A stretch of DNA of 6,622 nucleotides from NCBI GenBank assembly GCA_900754435.1, contig CAAECT010000129.1, positions 1-6,622 on the forward strand, read 5' to 3'. This DNA is from an uncultured Collinsella sp. (GTDB taxonomy: Bacteria; Actinomycetota; Coriobacteriia; Coriobacteriales; Coriobacteriaceae). This document shows positions 5,962 to 6,622 of the stretch, in pieces. The position numbers and the translations under genes were made by a program. Every line of letters starts with the position of its first letter. Positions within the stretch are counted from its first letter, which is position 1. The notes below the pieces were generated by a model. That model had not been told where the DNA came from and searched no databases. It worked only from the letters and a program-made list of their open reading frames with translations.

Positions 5962-6429
5962 ATGGACGACCAAAACCAGAACAATATGTTTATGCCGACA
6001 CAGGGCGAAGATACTTCTACGCAGCCGCCACGGTTCCATCGCCCTCACATCTCGCAAGAGCCCATTAATGATCCTGAGCCCGATTATGTGACGAGAAATC
6101 GATATCAAACGCTCGAGGATGCCCAAACGGGACGTAAACATATGGGCGTTGCCTCGGGAGACCCTGTATATCTGAAAGACGCACCATTATCTAAAAACAG
6201 CGCAGCTAGTGATGAGCCGATGAAAGCATCCGCCGCTCATCAACAAAGAGGGCCTCGACCCAAGCAAACCTTGACGCATTCGGCTCGCTATCTCGAAACG
6301 CCAAAACAGGGAAAGTCAATCTTCGTTTCGTCAAGTAAACGACGCAAGCAGCATCAGCTGACAATTCTGCTTTTGACCATTGCGGCCATAGCAGTTGCCC
6401 TTGTTATACGATTTATTTTCTTTAAATAA
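5962..6429 (+). CDS. Hypothetical tail-anchored membrane protein, 155 residues
   Basis: I do not recognise this protein. Residues 1-125 are hydrophilic, rich in Gln, Asn, Pro, Ser, Lys and Arg, without a clear fold, and look largely disordered. A basic patch SKRRKQHQ (125-132) precedes one hydrophobic segment (133-154: LTILLLTIAAIAVALVIRFIFF) that ends in a final lysine. By the positive-inside rule the body would be cytoplasmic, with the protein held by a C-terminal anchor; there is no signal peptide. Arg150 inside the segment is unusual. The body contains many Thr and Ser residues but no motif I can name. The ATG at 5962 has an AAAGGG site only four bases upstream, and an in-frame stop at 5905-5907 with no start codon after it rules out a longer form. 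It is a monocistronic gene facing the rRNA operon. A role in envelope or division scaffolding is possible but only a guess. Confidence 0.75.
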   Translation: MDDQNQNNMFMPTQGEDTSTQPPRFHRPHISQEPINDPEPDYVTRNRYQTLEDAQTGRKHMGVASGDPVYLKDAPLSKNSAASDEPMKASAAHQQRGPRPKQTLTHSARYLETPKQGKSIFVSSSKRRKQHQLTILLLTIAAIAVALVIRFIFFK

Positions 6430-6475
6430 AGGCTCAATACCGAAAACAACAAGATCGTCTGGTGTAATTGAGTCA

Positions 6476-6490
6476 TTTACGCCCCGTAAA
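6476..6490. repeat. Palindrome TTTACG-CCC-CGTAAA
   Basis: Perfect 6-base arms around CCC, just beyond the T-run of the rRNA terminator as read leftward and about 46 bases past the stop of the rightward gene. On the plus strand an A-run follows and on the minus strand no T-run follows, so it is not an independent terminator. It could help stop or stabilise the rightward transcript, or be a protein site. Confidence 0.35.
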
Positions 6491-6497
6491 CACAAAA

Positions 6498-6525
6498 AAG
6501 GGGGAGGCCTCGCGGCCTCCCCCTT
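6498..6525 (-). terminator. Intrinsic terminator of the rRNA operon
   Basis: A perfect 12-bp stem (6498-6509 with 6514-6525), eight of its pairs G-C or better, closes a four-base loop. Read leftward it ends in CCCCCTTTTTTG, a classic U-tract, and lies about 33 bases past the end of the 5S gene. Read rightward the tail is CCCTTCTTCAAG, so it can also stop the convergent gene ending at 6429, though less efficiently. Confidence 0.92.
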
Positions 6526-6538
6526 CTTCAAGTCGATT

Positions 6539-6555
6539 GACGGCTCGGTGCCGTC
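6539..6555 (-). repeat. Small hairpin directly after the 5S gene
   Basis: GACGGC and GCCGTC arms (6539-6544 and 6550-6555) enclose a five-base loop immediately downstream of the 5S 3' end. An alternative pairing CGGTG/CACCG overlaps it. No T-run follows, so it is more likely a processing or maturation structure in the rRNA precursor than a terminator. Confidence 0.45.
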
Positions 6556-6557
6556 CA

Positions 6558-6622
6558 CCGGTCAGCGGCGCCCTGGCCTCCCACGGGCTGACCCCGCAGT
6601 ACTCTCGGCGCGATGGGGCTTA
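6558..6622 (-). rRNA. rrf: 5S ribosomal RNA, 3' part, cut by window edge
   Basis: Read on the minus strand from the right edge, the sequence starts TAAGCCCCATCGCGCCGAG, then AGTACTGCGGGGTCAGCCCG, TGGGAGGCCAGGGCGCC and GCTGACCGG. The AAGCCCCA...GGGGTC...GGGAG pattern is the typical 3' half of bacterial 5S rRNA, which pairs into the large ribosomal subunit's central protuberance. The 5' half and the rest of the rRNA operon lie beyond base 6622. The exact 3' end is uncertain by a few bases. The operon runs leftward and ends in the terminator at 6498-6525. Confidence 0.88.

Noticed and set aside
1..6622. Mobile element, CRISPR array or defence system
   Set aside because: No transposase, integrase, regularly spaced repeats, terminal repeats with target duplication, or defence protein motifs were seen on either strand.

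Overview
The window is a stretch of bacterial chromosome with compact gene layout and fairly GC-rich coding DNA. It holds six protein genes, the 3' part of a 5S rRNA gene, and two strong intrinsic terminators. The gene style (tilS-hpt-ftsH order, a WalJ/YycJ-type hydrolase, a GC-rich 5S gene) fits a Gram-positive lineage. My best guess is an Actinomycetota member of the Coriobacteriia type (Collinsella-like), but that is an inference from general appearance and not from any comparison.

Bases 1-4314, all read from the minus strand, form the housekeeping block tilS (4314-2773), hpt (2624-2076) and ftsH (2074 to beyond the left edge). tilS supplies tRNA-Ile lysidine, hpt salvages hypoxanthine and guanine, and ftsH is the membrane AAA+ zinc protease. 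hpt and ftsH are separated by one base and are surely co-transcribed. tilS and hpt are separated by 148 bases that hold a GC-rich hairpin and a good candidate internal promoter.

Diverging from tilS, the plus-strand gene at 4363-5172 encodes a WalJ/YycJ-type metallo-beta-lactamase-fold hydrolase. It converges on a minus-strand Hsp20 small heat-shock gene (5684-5253). The two share a 14-bp-stem terminator at 5189-5220.

The stretch from 5685 to 5961 is an AT-rich divergent regulatory region. It carries three separate inverted repeats, a candidate promoter for the rightward gene, and a possible 10-codon leader reading frame. To its right is a 155-residue protein of unknown function with a low-complexity hydrophilic body and one C-terminal membrane segment (5962-6429). 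It converges on the end of an rRNA operon: the 5S gene (minus strand, cut by the right edge), a small post-5S hairpin, and a 12-bp-stem terminator with a six-T tail.

I see no mobile element, CRISPR array, tRNA, toxin-antitoxin or defence system. Nothing here convincingly forms a new system. The points most worth a second look are the regulatory region between hsp20 and the tail-anchored protein, and that unrecognised protein itself.
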